Assembly (NCBI GenBank): GCA_948441955.1
Contig: CAOJQZ010000004.1
Span: 1-64,000 of the forward strand
Direction: 5' to 3'
DNA length: 64,000 nt
Source of the DNA: an uncultured Lachnospiraceae bacterium
GTDB lineage: Bacteria; Bacillota; Clostridia; Lachnospirales; Lachnospiraceae
The notes below the pieces were generated by a model. That model saw only the letters and a program-made list of their open reading frames with translations, did not search any database and had not been told where the DNA came from. This document shows, piece after piece, positions 36,309 through 45,322 of the stretch. Positions within the stretch are counted from its first letter, which is position 1. Every line of letters begins with the position of its first letter. Made by a program: the position numbers and the translations under genes.

Positions 36309-36485
36309 ATGTCAAATGTAATCGTTAAAGAGAACGAGACGTTAGATAGCGCTTTACGCAGATTCAAAAGAAATTGTGCGAAGGCAGGCATTCAGCAGGA
36401 GATTCGTAAAAGAGAACATTACGAGAAGCCGAGTGTGAGACGTAAGAAAAAGTCTGAAGCAGCCAGAAAGCGTAAGTATAACTAA
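36309..36485 (+). CDS. rpsU: 30S ribosomal protein S21
   Basis: 58 residues: [20 protein letters not shown] followed by a basic tail ([15 protein letters not shown]). It joins the small subunit near the anti-Shine-Dalgarno region. The start at ATG 36309 gives the invariant family N-terminus; an in-frame methionine at 36267 does not. A GGAGGGGAGG stretch lies 12 bases upstream and AGGTGAG closer in. Monocistronic with a clear promoter and terminator. Confidence 0.97.
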   Translation: MSNVIVKENETLDSALRRFKRNCAKAGIQQEIRKREHYEKPSVRRKKKSEAARKRKYN

Positions 36486-36498
36486 TATGTGCAGCGAA

Positions 36499-36530
36499 TA
36501 GGGGAGTTCGATGGAACGCCCCTGTTTTTT
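36499..36530 (+). terminator. rpsU terminator
   Basis: AGGGGAGTTC and GAACGCCCCT arms with a GATG loop, then TGTTTTTT. Confidence 0.9.
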
Positions 36531-36630
36531 GTCATATAGAAACTTCAGAAAAACTTTTGTTTTATACAGGGTGTATCTTTAGATTTGATTGATATATTGA
36601 TTACAGCAAATGAAGAAAGGACTGAATATT

Positions 36631-37224
36631 ATGTGGTGGAATAAGGTGATATTTGGATGGAGCGTGTACCATGTGGTATTATGGTTTTTAACCTACAGTA
36701 TTTTAGGATGGATTGTAGAATCTATATATATGTCTATCTGTAACAGGAAAATAACAAACAGAGGTTTTACAAAGGGACCTATGTGTCCGATTTATGGATT
36801 TGGCGCGCTGACAGTTTTTTTCCTTTTAAAGCCTTATAGTGATAATCCTATCCGCCTGTTTTTTATGGGCATGTTTCTTGCTACGGCATTAGAGTTCATA
36901 ACAGCGCGGATTATGCAGAGGGTTTTTGGAGAGATATGGTGGGATTATCGCGAGAAACCTTTTAATTATCAGGGAATTATCTGCCTGGAGAGTTCTGTTG
37001 CCTGGGGATTTTATACAGTAGGATTGTTTTTGTTTTTACATAACATTGTTGTAAATATGGTAGACAGTCTTCCGCTTCTGGCAGGAAAAGTGATTGGAAG
37101 TGTTATCCTTATATTATATATGCTTGATTTTATGATGGCCATGTACAGGGAGAAAAAGGATGACCTGCCAGATAGAGTAGCCGAGTGGAAGGATAACCTG
37201 CTGGAACGCTTTACAAGGGAATAA
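36631..37224 (+). CDS. CmpB-family putative ABC transporter membrane protein (COG4905)
   Basis: About 197 residues with five or so membrane helices. The N-terminal LTYSILGWIVESIY and KGPMCPIYGFGAL are signatures of the CmpB/DUF1113 family, common in Lachnospiraceae but without an established function. No ATPase partner is adjacent. ATG 36631 is preferred (AAAGG 10 bases upstream); the in-frame ATG at 36610 lacks a binding site. Its 3' end overlaps the convergent maf gene by 14 bp. Confidence 0.82.
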   Translation: MWWNKVIFGWSVYHVVLWFLTYSILGWIVESIYMSICNRKITNRGFTKGPMCPIYGFGALTVFFLLKPYSDNPIRLFFMGMFLATALEFITARIMQRVFGEIWWDYREKPFNYQGIICLESSVAWGFYTVGLFLFLHNIVVNMVDSLPLLAGKVIGSVILILYMLDFMMAMYREKKDDLPDRVAEWKDNLLERFTRE

Positions 37225-37813
37225 AGTCAGTCAGCTCGTGGTAGAGCCGCCCGATGGGCAGCCCTACCACATTGTTGTAATCACCCTTTATCTCTTTTAC
37301 ATGAATAGCAAAGGGGCCCTGTATGCCGTATGCCCCGGCTTTGTCAAAAGAATCACCGGATTCCACATAGGCATGCAGGTCTTCTCTTGTAATCTTATAG
37401 AGAGTTACATCAGTTTTTTCATAGAAAGTACGGTGAGACTCTTCTCCGTCTTTATACATCATAAGGGACACACCGGTGTAGACCTGGTGTGTACGGTCTG
37501 CAAGCAGAGAGAGCATGTCATAGGCTTCAGATTTGTCAGACGGCTTTCCGAGAATTTCGCCCTGGTAGACAACGATGGTGTCAGCGCCGATTACGATAAA
37601 GTCTTCCTCTGCTGTCTCCGCTTCTTTTTTGGAGTTAAAAAACCGGAGATATACATCCCTGGCTTTCTGAAAAGCAAGATCCATGACCGCGCCGCATGGC
37701 GCCGCCTTTGTGATTTTCTCCTCTGCGTAAGAGGGGAGAACCGTGAAAGATAGGCCGGCCTGTTTAAGTAATTCCTTTCTGCGGGGTGACGCAGATGCTA
37801 AAATATATCTCAT
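37211..37813 (-). CDS. maf: Maf-family nucleotide pyrophosphatase
   Basis: 200 residues: ILASASPRRKELL at the N-terminus and GADTIVVYQGEILGKP in the catalytic region are classic Maf motifs, with the FDKAGAYGIQG loop near the C-terminus. Maf proteins hydrolyse non-canonical or pyrimidine NTPs and influence septation. The start at 37813 is preferred over 37828 because GAGGGA is well placed only for it; it begins 1 bp after the stop of the upstream FtsA-like gene, with which it is probably co-transcribed. Confidence 0.93.
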   Translation of the reverse strand: MRYILASASPRRKELLKQAGLSFTVLPSYAEEKITKAAPCGAVMDLAFQKARDVYLRFFNSKKEAETAEEDFIVIGADTIVVYQGEILGKPSDKSEAYDMLSLLADRTHQVYTGVSLMMYKDGEESHRTFYEKTDVTLYKITREDLHAYVESGDSFDKAGAYGIQGPFAIHVKEIKGDYNNVVGLPIGRLYHELTDFIPL

Positions 37814-37814
37814 G

Positions 37815-39947
37815 TCAGATTCCCTCATCTATAATATGAATAATATCTCCTGTTTTAAGCTCCTGCTGGAACATCCCCGGAGCTCCGTTTACAGTCAGTA
37901 TAATCCTGCCCTTTGGATGCTTAATATCAATGCCGGAATGTTCGATCATATCCATCAGATAATAAGGCTCGCCGTTTTCCTTGCCGGGAAGACGTAAGGG
38001 GGCGTTGTTTAAATGAAGGAGGACATCTGGTCTGGGAGGCGTAATTTCCGGTTTCGGAGAGATACGCTGTGGAGCAGGGGCGGGTACCCAGTCCGCCTCA
38101 TTGTCTTCGGGCAAATCCCGGTCTTCGTCATTCTCTTCGGAAGCTTCTTCTAATAATGTCTCAGAACTTTCTGCTTCGGAAATATGATCAATGACAGAAA
38201 CAACCTCCCAGTCCAAGGAGTCTGTTTCAATGGCGCTGTGGAAATCAAATTCCTCAAGGTCTATATCGGCCTTACTTTCTTCCTGTATTGTTTTTTCTGC
38301 TTTGTCAGACCCGGCCTTATCTTTATCCTCCTCTGCATCGCCATGGTTCCGTATACGGATAATATCCCCGTTTCGAAGAGGGGCGTCAAGGGGGGCGGCC
38401 TGTCCGTTTAGCGTAAGTTCATCTGCCTCGGAGGCTCCTTTCAGGTCGCCGAGACGGAGGCTTGCAGATACTCCGGGAGAAGCAGGGACAAATTCAATAA
38501 CGTCTCCTGCATGGATGACATCAGAGAGCTTTCCTTCTTTTTTATTAATAAGAAGAGAGGCAGGCGCTCCGGCCTGACCGTAGAAGATTTTCCGTTTTCC
38601 GTTAATGGTTATCACAAGGCTTAAACCTGTCTGGCCTAAAATATCCTGGAAACTGTAACCGTTCATCATCAAAAGGTTTAAAGCTGTGAAGCTTCCGCTT
38701 CTGAATAATTTGGCCGGCTTTCCATTTAAAGTTACCCGGAAGCTGTCATTAATCAGGTTCAGTCCTGAGGACACGACGATTCCGAGAGGAGTGGCATATT
38801 CCGGATTATTTAAATCATATTCATCCGAGTAAGCATTTGTCCTGAAATTATTTCCTGCAATGGCAATCCGGTTGGCATCCATTTTGAGGGCGGCGGTAAG
38901 CCCTTCCTTCAGGCCGGCAAGCTTGCTGCCGCCGCCGGCAAGAAACAGGGCAGACGGGGCGCTGCCGTTGACTTCAAGGATTTTATCAGCAATCTCCCGG
39001 CATAAAACTTCTGAAGCGCTCTGAATTGTGAGGAGCAGTTCTTCCTGTGAAACGGTATGTTCAAAGCCTAAAATGTCTGTAAAGGTTACTTCCTGCTGCA
39101 AATCAATCTGTGCTTTTACTGATTCGGCAGTGGAAAAGTCCACCAGATATTCCTTCATAATCATTTCAGTTATCTCGTCGCCGGCTACAGTCGCCATTGT
39201 GTATCCAATAACGCTGCCGCCGGTACAGACAGCAATATCGGAGGTTCCTGCGCCGATATCCACCATAACCAGATTAAGAAGCCTTAAGTTTTCAGGAATT
39301 GCCGCATTAATGGCGGCTATAGGCTCAAGAGTAATGCTTACAACATCCAAACCGGCTTTGTTCATAGTGGTATAAAGGCTTTCTATGACCTCACTGGGCA
39401 GAAAGGTAGCGATAAGATCCGCTTTTATATTTTTCCCCCGGTGATCCTTTAAGCTGGATATCATGTATTGGTCCAGATAATATTGACAGACTGTATAGCC
39501 CACAAGATAGAAGCGCCTGGAGTCGTTTTCAGCCGCATTTTCAGCGTCAAATAATTCCTCGGCCCGACTGATGGCGCCTGCTTCCAGTCGGCTTATCATC
39601 TCGTCGTCAATAAGCTTTGGACCTGGAAGGGTAAGCTCATAATCGGCCCGTTTTGTTCTAAGGGCCCGTCCTGCAGCCGCAACGCAGACACGGTTTAGCT
39701 GAAAACCGAGCTTTTCCTCCAGCCTTTTTTTAACTTTGCCAGCCAAAACGGATACCCGCTCTATATTCTCAATCTGTCCGTCCATCATCGCACGTTCCGT
39801 ATGTTCTTCCTTTTCGATGGCGATGATATTTACCTTACCGTCATTTACTGTTCCTACCATGCCGATAATGCTGCGTGTTCCGATATCCAAGGCAAATATT
39901 GTGTCTTCCGGCTGAGGTTTTAACGCCCCTTTCTGTTCTTCTGCCAT
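37815..39947 (-). CDS. FtsA-like actin-fold protein with long beta-grasp-like tail
   Basis: 710 residues against about 420 for FtsA. Residues 1-400 carry the actin-like ATPase signatures: phosphate-1 FALDIGTRSIIGMVG, the second phosphate loop VMVDIGAGTSDIAV and the adenosine motif LFLAGGGSKLAGL. After this come modules ending in similar strands: AGDVIEF, NGDIIRI and TGDIIHI, with repeated LNG/VNG turns, separated by an acidic, low-complexity linker (EEASEENDEDRDLPEDNEAD region). No C-terminal FtsA amphipathic helix is evident. It may be a cell-division or envelope scaffold; its function is not established. Promoter and AGGAGG site are clear. Confidence 0.83.
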   Translation of the reverse strand: MAEEQKGALKPQPEDTIFALDIGTRSIIGMVGTVNDGKVNIIAIEKEEHTERAMMDGQIENIERVSVLAGKVKKRLEEKLGFQLNRVCVAAAGRALRTKRADYELTLPGPKLIDDEMISRLEAGAISRAEELFDAENAAENDSRRFYLVGYTVCQYYLDQYMISSLKDHRGKNIKADLIATFLPSEVIESLYTTMNKAGLDVVSITLEPIAAINAAIPENLRLLNLVMVDIGAGTSDIAVCTGGSVIGYTMATVAGDEITEMIMKEYLVDFSTAESVKAQIDLQQEVTFTDILGFEHTVSQEELLLTIQSASEVLCREIADKILEVNGSAPSALFLAGGGSKLAGLKEGLTAALKMDANRIAIAGNNFRTNAYSDEYDLNNPEYATPLGIVVSSGLNLINDSFRVTLNGKPAKLFRSGSFTALNLLMMNGYSFQDILGQTGLSLVITINGKRKIFYGQAGAPASLLINKKEGKLSDVIHAGDVIEFVPASPGVSASLRLGDLKGASEADELTLNGQAAPLDAPLRNGDIIRIRNHGDAEEDKDKAGSDKAEKTIQEESKADIDLEEFDFHSAIETDSLDWEVVSVIDHISEAESSETLLEEASEENDEDRDLPEDNEADWVPAPAPQRISPKPEITPPRPDVLLHLNNAPLRLPGKENGEPYYLMDMIEHSGIDIKHPKGRIILTVNGAPGMFQQELKTGDIIHIIDEGI

Positions 39948-39992
39948 ATACGATTCCTCCTGTGCTGCATAAGTGATATTTTCCTAAATAGT

Positions 39993-40021
39993 ATTATAGT
40001 AAAATTGTTTTCTAATGTAAA
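39993..40021 (-). promoter_or_regulatory. Promoter of the FtsA-like/maf operon (TTTACA-17-TATAAT)
   Basis: On the minus strand, TTTACA (40016-40021) and TATAAT (39993-39998) with a 17 bp spacer, about 45 bases before the gene. Confidence 0.7.
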
Positions 40022-40051
40022 TCTTTAAAATAAAAATCTAAAAATTATATG

Positions 40052-40081
40052 TTGTCTATCCTGTAAAACTCATGCTATATT
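40052..40081 (+). promoter_or_regulatory. Promoter of the M60 peptidase/cohesin pair (TTGTCT-18-TATATT)
   Basis: TTGTCT at 40052-40057, 18 bp spacer, TATATT at 40076-40081 with an extended TGC -10. It is back-to-back with the FtsA-like promoter. Confidence 0.55.
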
Positions 40082-40147
40082 AGAAATAATACCAATGTAC
40101 AATAAGTTATATTCTGATGAAGAATTATTAAGGGGGGTTAATAAAGT

Positions 40148-43100
40148 ATGAGGCGGAGGATAGCATCTCTGCTTGCGTTTGTTCTTATCTTTACATCAGG
40201 TCTTCATGCTTTTGCATCAGAACCGGATTGGGAGACAGGAGAAAACATAGGGGGAAGCAGCGTTTCTTCTATGCCGGAGCCAGACGCAGCAGAGCAGCAG
40301 GAGAAAGAAAAAGCAGAAGCGTCAGAGGAGGAGTTTAAAGGACAGGTGAACGTTGCTGTCCGTTCAGCAGTACTGTTGGAAAAAAGTGTGGAATTTACAG
40401 TTTCCCTTACAGGCAGACCGGATAAAAAGGTGGTGCTTGAGGCGGATACAGGAAAAAGCGGGGACGAAAGCGGAGTTACTTTTGAAGGCCTTGCGGAGGG
40501 AAACTATACGCTTACAGTAACGGCGCCGGGGTTTGCTGTCTACAGTCAGGAGATTGTTGTAGAGGGCTGGGCCTATTCCGTTGAGCTTACTACGGGAATG
40601 GTGAAATACGATGAAGGAATTCCCCATCCGGGTATTCTTTTAATCGGTGATGCGAACGGCGACGGTGTGGTGGATGACACGGACAAGGACATACTTGTGG
40701 ATGCCATTGATACCGGAAGCCAGCTGCCGGAGTATGATATTAACGGTGACGGCACGGTTGACATTGTGGATTTGGAGTATTTCGCAAAAGGATACAAGGT
40801 CAGCGGGGACACAAGCTCTACAGTTGAAGTCAGCGTGCCGGCAGAGGCGGTTGATATTAAATGTGACGGAGCAGCCCAGGGGGATTTAAGCGCTTTGCTG
40901 AAAAATGAAAGCAGTGTAAAGATATCAGCTGGGGACGGAGCAGAGATTTCAGAGAATAATCCGGTTTCTGTAACCTTTGATTTTCCGGAAAAGGGAGAAT
41001 TCACAATAGATGGAATTGTGATTGAGACCGGCGGTGAGGACCGGATAGAGGAGGCAGTCGTTGGGATTGACTATGTAGAAAACGAAGTAAAGCAGCACCT
41101 GGATGTGCCTATTGAGGAAGAAGTTATGTACCTTCTGGAAAAAGAGAGTGTTCGGAAGGAGATAAAGTCGGACGGGACAGTCTGTATCCATCTGGGTTCC
41201 CAGATTGCAGTTAAGAAGGTTACCCTGACAATTATGGGGATGAAAAAGAACAAAACCCTTGCAGAAATCTCAAAGGTGGAGTTTGTAAACGGTATGGAAA
41301 ACCGTATTCCGGAGCCGGAAATGAATATCCCGGAAAATCTTCAGGCAGAGCCGGGAAATAAGAGCTTTGCTGTTACGTGGGATCTCTGTGTAAATGTTAC
41401 GGGATATGAGGTGCTGATTACACACGGAGAAGAGCAGGAGGTAAAGTCTGCAAAGGGAAATGCTCTGTCCGTGTCTTCGCTGAATGGTGAAAAGCTGGTA
41501 AATAAAGAAGAATACGAAGTAAGGGTACAGTCTGTAAACGGCCTGTGGAGGAGCGGATACAGTAAGCCGGTAACTGTGGCGCCAAAGACGGATAAAAAGC
41601 CGGATGCCCCGGATAATTTAAGGGCAGCGGGGCAGTTTAAGGCAATTCAGGCTTCCTGGAAAGCAGTAAAGGATGCGGATACCTATAATCTGTATTACCG
41701 GGAAAAGGGATCAGGAGATTACATAAAAAGAGAAAAAATTACGTCTAACAGCTATGTGCTGACAGATTTAAAGAATGAGACAGAATATGAACTTTATGTG
41801 ACAGGAGTTAACGATCTGGGAGAGGGAAAGCCGTCTCATACAAGCGTGGCAAAGACGATTAATCCGGATCCGGCACAGGTGCCGAAATATAAGCTCATTA
41901 ATGCTTCGGAGGAAGGAAAAGTAAGCGCTCATATCACGGATGCACAATATCTTTCAGGGGACATGAAGGACAGTCCGTTAGATGAGAATGAGAAGGAAGC
42001 GTGGGGAACTGTGGATAACAATCCGTTTTCCTATCATTATGACAGTACCTGGGATTCCGGAGGATATAATAATATAGGTCAGCCATTGAAAAAAACGCAT
42101 GGTCTTGTCTATGAATTTGATAAGGCTTATCCGATAAAGGCCTTTGCACTTATAGAAGCAATGCCGGGAAATGTCGATTACGGGTATGTGAAGGTGCGCT
42201 ACTGGGATGAAAACGGTACAGAAGTCAGTCTTGGAAACGTATCCATTCAGAAGAAGTCAGACTCAAAAAATCGAAGTTATTATATGATAGAGCTGCCCCG
42301 GAAGATTACGGCTGCAAAGATTCATTTTGGGCTTGCCCGTGCGCTCTCAACAGGGTCTAACACAGTAGCAGAAGTTTATTTCTACCATTATGATTCACTG
42401 GAAGATGATATTATGGCGCTTTACGCGGATGATCTGCATACGGTACTGCGCGAAGATGTAACACAGGAGATTATTGACGCCCTGAGAACCAGGCTGAAGA
42501 CGCCGGACCCCATAAGCGGGGAGTATCATCCGGACAGAGACAAGCTTGAAAGAGAGCTTAAGACAGCGGAGGAGATTCTGAACGAAACAAATTTGGCAGA
42601 ACCGTATCTGGTTCATAACGATATAACAACGAGTGATGTGAACAGAGGCTTTGGCGGCTTAAACGCATGGCAGCCTCTTGGCATTACAGCCGCTGCGGGC
42701 CAGGAGATTACTGTATATGTAGGGCATAATAGTAAGAAAACAGGAGAAACCGCGAATCTGCAGCTTGTGGCGACCCAGTATCACAGTGAGTCAAGCGGGG
42801 TAAGCAATGTGGTGAATCCCCCAGGGAAGACAGCGCTTTCCATTGGGAAGAATGAAATTACGATTCCTAAGCTTGGATCTGCAGAGGGAGAGAATGGGGG
42901 AGCATTGTATATCCAGTATACCGGGAAAAGTGCTGATGATAACTATGCGGTAAGAGTAAGCGGAGGTACAGAGGTTCCTACGCTGGATCTTTATAATGTA
43001 AGTGACAGGAATGAAAGACTAAGTAAAGCAGAGAGTTACCTTACCGAGCTGGATGAGTACGTAAATCATATCAGCGAGCTTCATGGAAAGGCTCACGGCG

Positions 43101-45319
43101 AAAAGTATAAATATGATGCGCATAACTGTATATTAGGAGCCTCTGATATTATGCTGGATACCATGCTTTTGTCCCTTCCGGCACAGCAGATCTGGGCGGG
43201 CACAGGAAGCGGAGGCGTGTCCGAACGGGCACAGAAGCTTATAAATTCTATGGATGCGGTAGAGGGAATGATGCATCTGTTCTACCAGCACAAGGGATTG
43301 AACAACAATGCGGAAAATGCGATAGACAGATATCCTTCGGGACATCTGAATATCCGTTATCAGAGAATGTTTGCAGGGGCATTTATGTATGCTTCCGGCA
43401 GCCATATCGGAATCGAATGGAATGAGACTGCAGGTATGGCAAACTGTATGCCGGTTCAGGCGGACGCAGAAGGAAGGTATGTGGACGGAAGATATTTCGG
43501 ATGGGGAATTGCTCATGAAATCGGTCACTGTATCAATCAGGGGAGCTATGCGGCTGCGGAGATTACAAATAATTATTTCTCCGTCCTTGCACAGGCAAAG
43601 GACACGAATGACAGTGTGCGCTTTAAGTATGGTAACGTGTATGAAAAGGTAACATCCGGTACAAAAGGGCCTGCATCTAATGTATTTACACAGCTTGGCT
43701 TATACTGGCAGCTGCATCTGGCATATGACAATGGATACAATTATAAAACCTACGAGAATCATGGGGACCAGCTTGATAATCTGTTTTTTGCACGGGTAGA
43801 CAGCTATTCCAGAGTTCCGGGAAGAGCGCCGGCGCCGGACGGCGTCACATTGTCTCTTTCCGGCGGCAGGGAGCAGAATCTGATGCGGCTTGCCTGCGCG
43901 GCGGCAGAAAAAGATATCCTTGAATTTTTCACACGCTGGGGCTTTACTCCGGATGAGGAAACAGTGGCTTATGCCTCCCAGTTTGATAAGGAAACGAGGG
44001 CAATTTATTATGTAAATGATGAAGCCCGGGTATACCGCCTGCAGAATAAGGGAAGCTCGTTAGATTTAAAAGGCACAGTGGAGGCAGTGGGAGACGGCAC
44101 GAAGGCAGCAGTAAACCAGGCATCGGCAAACCAGGTAGACTTTGTGCTGGAATCCAGGACAATTCCGGAAGAGGATGTTTTAGGATATGAGATTGTGCGG
44201 GGCACTGTTTCCGGCGGTGTTATGACAGAGGAACCCGTGGCATTTGTGACAGCGGAGGCGGCAAAGACAGGAACCTTCAGCGATTATGTAACAACCATGA
44301 ATAACCGTGTGGTTACCTATAAGGTTACTGTGATTGATAAATATCTGAACCGTTCGGCGGCAAAGACGCTGGAGCCTGTAAAGATTGAGCACGACGGAAG
44401 CATTGACAAGACAGGATGGAGCATCAGTACAAGTGATATGACAGCGGTGGGCGATGCACAGCAGAAGCCCGAGGATGCGGCGGATCACACCTGTGAAAAG
44501 GAAGATGAGGAGCTGGCAGAGAAGGCAATAGATCAGAATTCTAACACCTCCTATATTGGTACTGCAGGGGCGAATGCGGAGATCGTTCTGGAATTCCATA
44601 GGCCTCTTACCATTACAGGACTTAAGTATACAGCTTCTGAGGGAAATCCTGTAAAGGACTACGAAATTTATGTCCGTGACGGAGAAGGGTGGAAGAGTGT
44701 TTCGACAGGAAGCTTTAGGGGAGATCAGGTGGAGACAGTGTATTTTGAGAGTGAAAAGAAAGGAAATATTGCTTCCTATAAGACAACGGCGCTTAAGCTG
44801 GCAGTTAAGAATATGGCAGGGAAGGATGTTGCGGTTTCAGAACTGGATGTACTTGGCGTGACCGGTGACAATGTGGATTTCAGGCATTCTGATGAAGGAA
44901 AGGCGGCAATCGGAATTCTGAAAAGTGATTTTACATATGGAAAGAAGGAGGAAGTGATCCCGAAGGGTTCCCTTGTATTTACAGGAACATACAAGGGAAA
45001 TCCGGCATATAATGTCGTCGTGCTTTATGACCAGGAAGGCAATGTTGTAGGTGGGATCAATGAAAAGGGAGAGATTAAGGCATATCAGACAATTTTAGCA
45101 GATGTTCCGGATACAGGCAATATTCAGGACGTTTCAGACGGCACATGGATTTATTGGATTGAGCCCCAGGATACCGTTGATCTGACGAAGCTTTCTAAGG
45201 TGCGCGCTGAGCTGTACCGTGTGGATAATGCGCTTACCAATGAGGGGGAGCGTATGGTCAGCGATTCCTTGTTTGAAATTATGCCAGAGATGTTTCCGGA
45301 AATTCAGATAGGGGAGTAG
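40148..45319 (+). CDS. Secreted dockerin-bearing M60-family (enhancin/mucin-type) metallopeptidase
   Basis: 1723 residues. A signal peptide (about 1-24) and acidic linker lead to a small beta domain, then a dockerin with two Ca-binding repeats (DANGDGVVDD at 168-177, DINGDGTVDI near 197-206). Two FN3 domains follow (about 393-480, 487-575), a discoidin/CBM32-like region (about 580-760), and the M60 domain from about 820 with zinc motif HEIGH (His1123, Glu1124, His1127) and Glu1138. A second F5/8 type C-like domain (about 1440-1580) and a short beta tail end the protein. No LPXTG or membrane anchor. M60 enzymes cut mucin-type O-glycoproteins. The N-terminal dockerin position is unusual. Confidence 0.88.
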   Translation: MRRRIASLLAFVLIFTSGLHAFASEPDWETGENIGGSSVSSMPEPDAAEQQEKEKAEASEEEFKGQVNVAVRSAVLLEKSVEFTVSLTGRPDKKVVLEADTGKSGDESGVTFEGLAEGNYTLTVTAPGFAVYSQEIVVEGWAYSVELTTGMVKYDEGIPHPGILLIGDANGDGVVDDTDKDILVDAIDTGSQLPEYDINGDGTVDIVDLEYFAKGYKVSGDTSSTVEVSVPAEAVDIKCDGAAQGDLSALLKNESSVKISAGDGAEISENNPVSVTFDFPEKGEFTIDGIVIETGGEDRIEEAVVGIDYVENEVKQHLDVPIEEEVMYLLEKESVRKEIKSDGTVCIHLGSQIAVKKVTLTIMGMKKNKTLAEISKVEFVNGMENRIPEPEMNIPENLQAEPGNKSFAVTWDLCVNVTGYEVLITHGEEQEVKSAKGNALSVSSLNGEKLVNKEEYEVRVQSVNGLWRSGYSKPVTVAPKTDKKPDAPDNLRAAGQFKAIQASWKAVKDADTYNLYYREKGSGDYIKREKITSNSYVLTDLKNETEYELYVTGVNDLGEGKPSHTSVAKTINPDPAQVPKYKLINASEEGKVSAHITDAQYLSGDMKDSPLDENEKEAWGTVDNNPFSYHYDSTWDSGGYNNIGQPLKKTHGLVYEFDKAYPIKAFALIEAMPGNVDYGYVKVRYWDENGTEVSLGNVSIQKKSDSKNRSYYMIELPRKITAAKIHFGLARALSTGSNTVAEVYFYHYDSLEDDIMALYADDLHTVLREDVTQEIIDALRTRLKTPDPISGEYHPDRDKLERELKTAEEILNETNLAEPYLVHNDITTSDVNRGFGGLNAWQPLGITAAAGQEITVYVGHNSKKTGETANLQLVATQYHSESSGVSNVVNPPGKTALSIGKNEITIPKLGSAEGENGGALYIQYTGKSADDNYAVRVSGGTEVPTLDLYNVSDRNERLSKAESYLTELDEYVNHISELHGKAHGEKYKYDAHNCILGASDIMLDTMLLSLPAQQIWAGTGSGGVSERAQKLINSMDAVEGMMHLFYQHKGLNNNAENAIDRYPSGHLNIRYQRMFAGAFMYASGSHIGIEWNETAGMANCMPVQADAEGRYVDGRYFGWGIAHEIGHCINQGSYAAAEITNNYFSVLAQAKDTNDSVRFKYGNVYEKVTSGTKGPASNVFTQLGLYWQLHLAYDNGYNYKTYENHGDQLDNLFFARVDSYSRVPGRAPAPDGVTLSLSGGREQNLMRLACAAAEKDILEFFTRWGFTPDEETVAYASQFDKETRAIYYVNDEARVYRLQNKGSSLDLKGTVEAVGDGTKAAVNQASANQVDFVLESRTIPEEDVLGYEIVRGTVSGGVMTEEPVAFVTAEAAKTGTFSDYVTTMNNRVVTYKVTVIDKYLNRSAAKTLEPVKIEHDGSIDKTGWSISTSDMTAVGDAQQKPEDAADHTCEKEDEELAEKAIDQNSNTSYIGTAGANAEIVLEFHRPLTITGLKYTASEGNPVKDYEIYVRDGEGWKSVSTGSFRGDQVETVYFESEKKGNIASYKTTALKLAVKNMAGKDVAVSELDVLGVTGDNVDFRHSDEGKAAIGILKSDFTYGKKEEVIPKGSLVFTGTYKGNPAYNVVVLYDQEGNVVGGINEKGEIKAYQTILADVPDTGNIQDVSDGTWIYWIEPQDTVDLTKLSKVRAELYRVDNALTNEGERMVSDSLFEIMPEMFPEIQIGE

Positions 45320-45322
45320 GAT

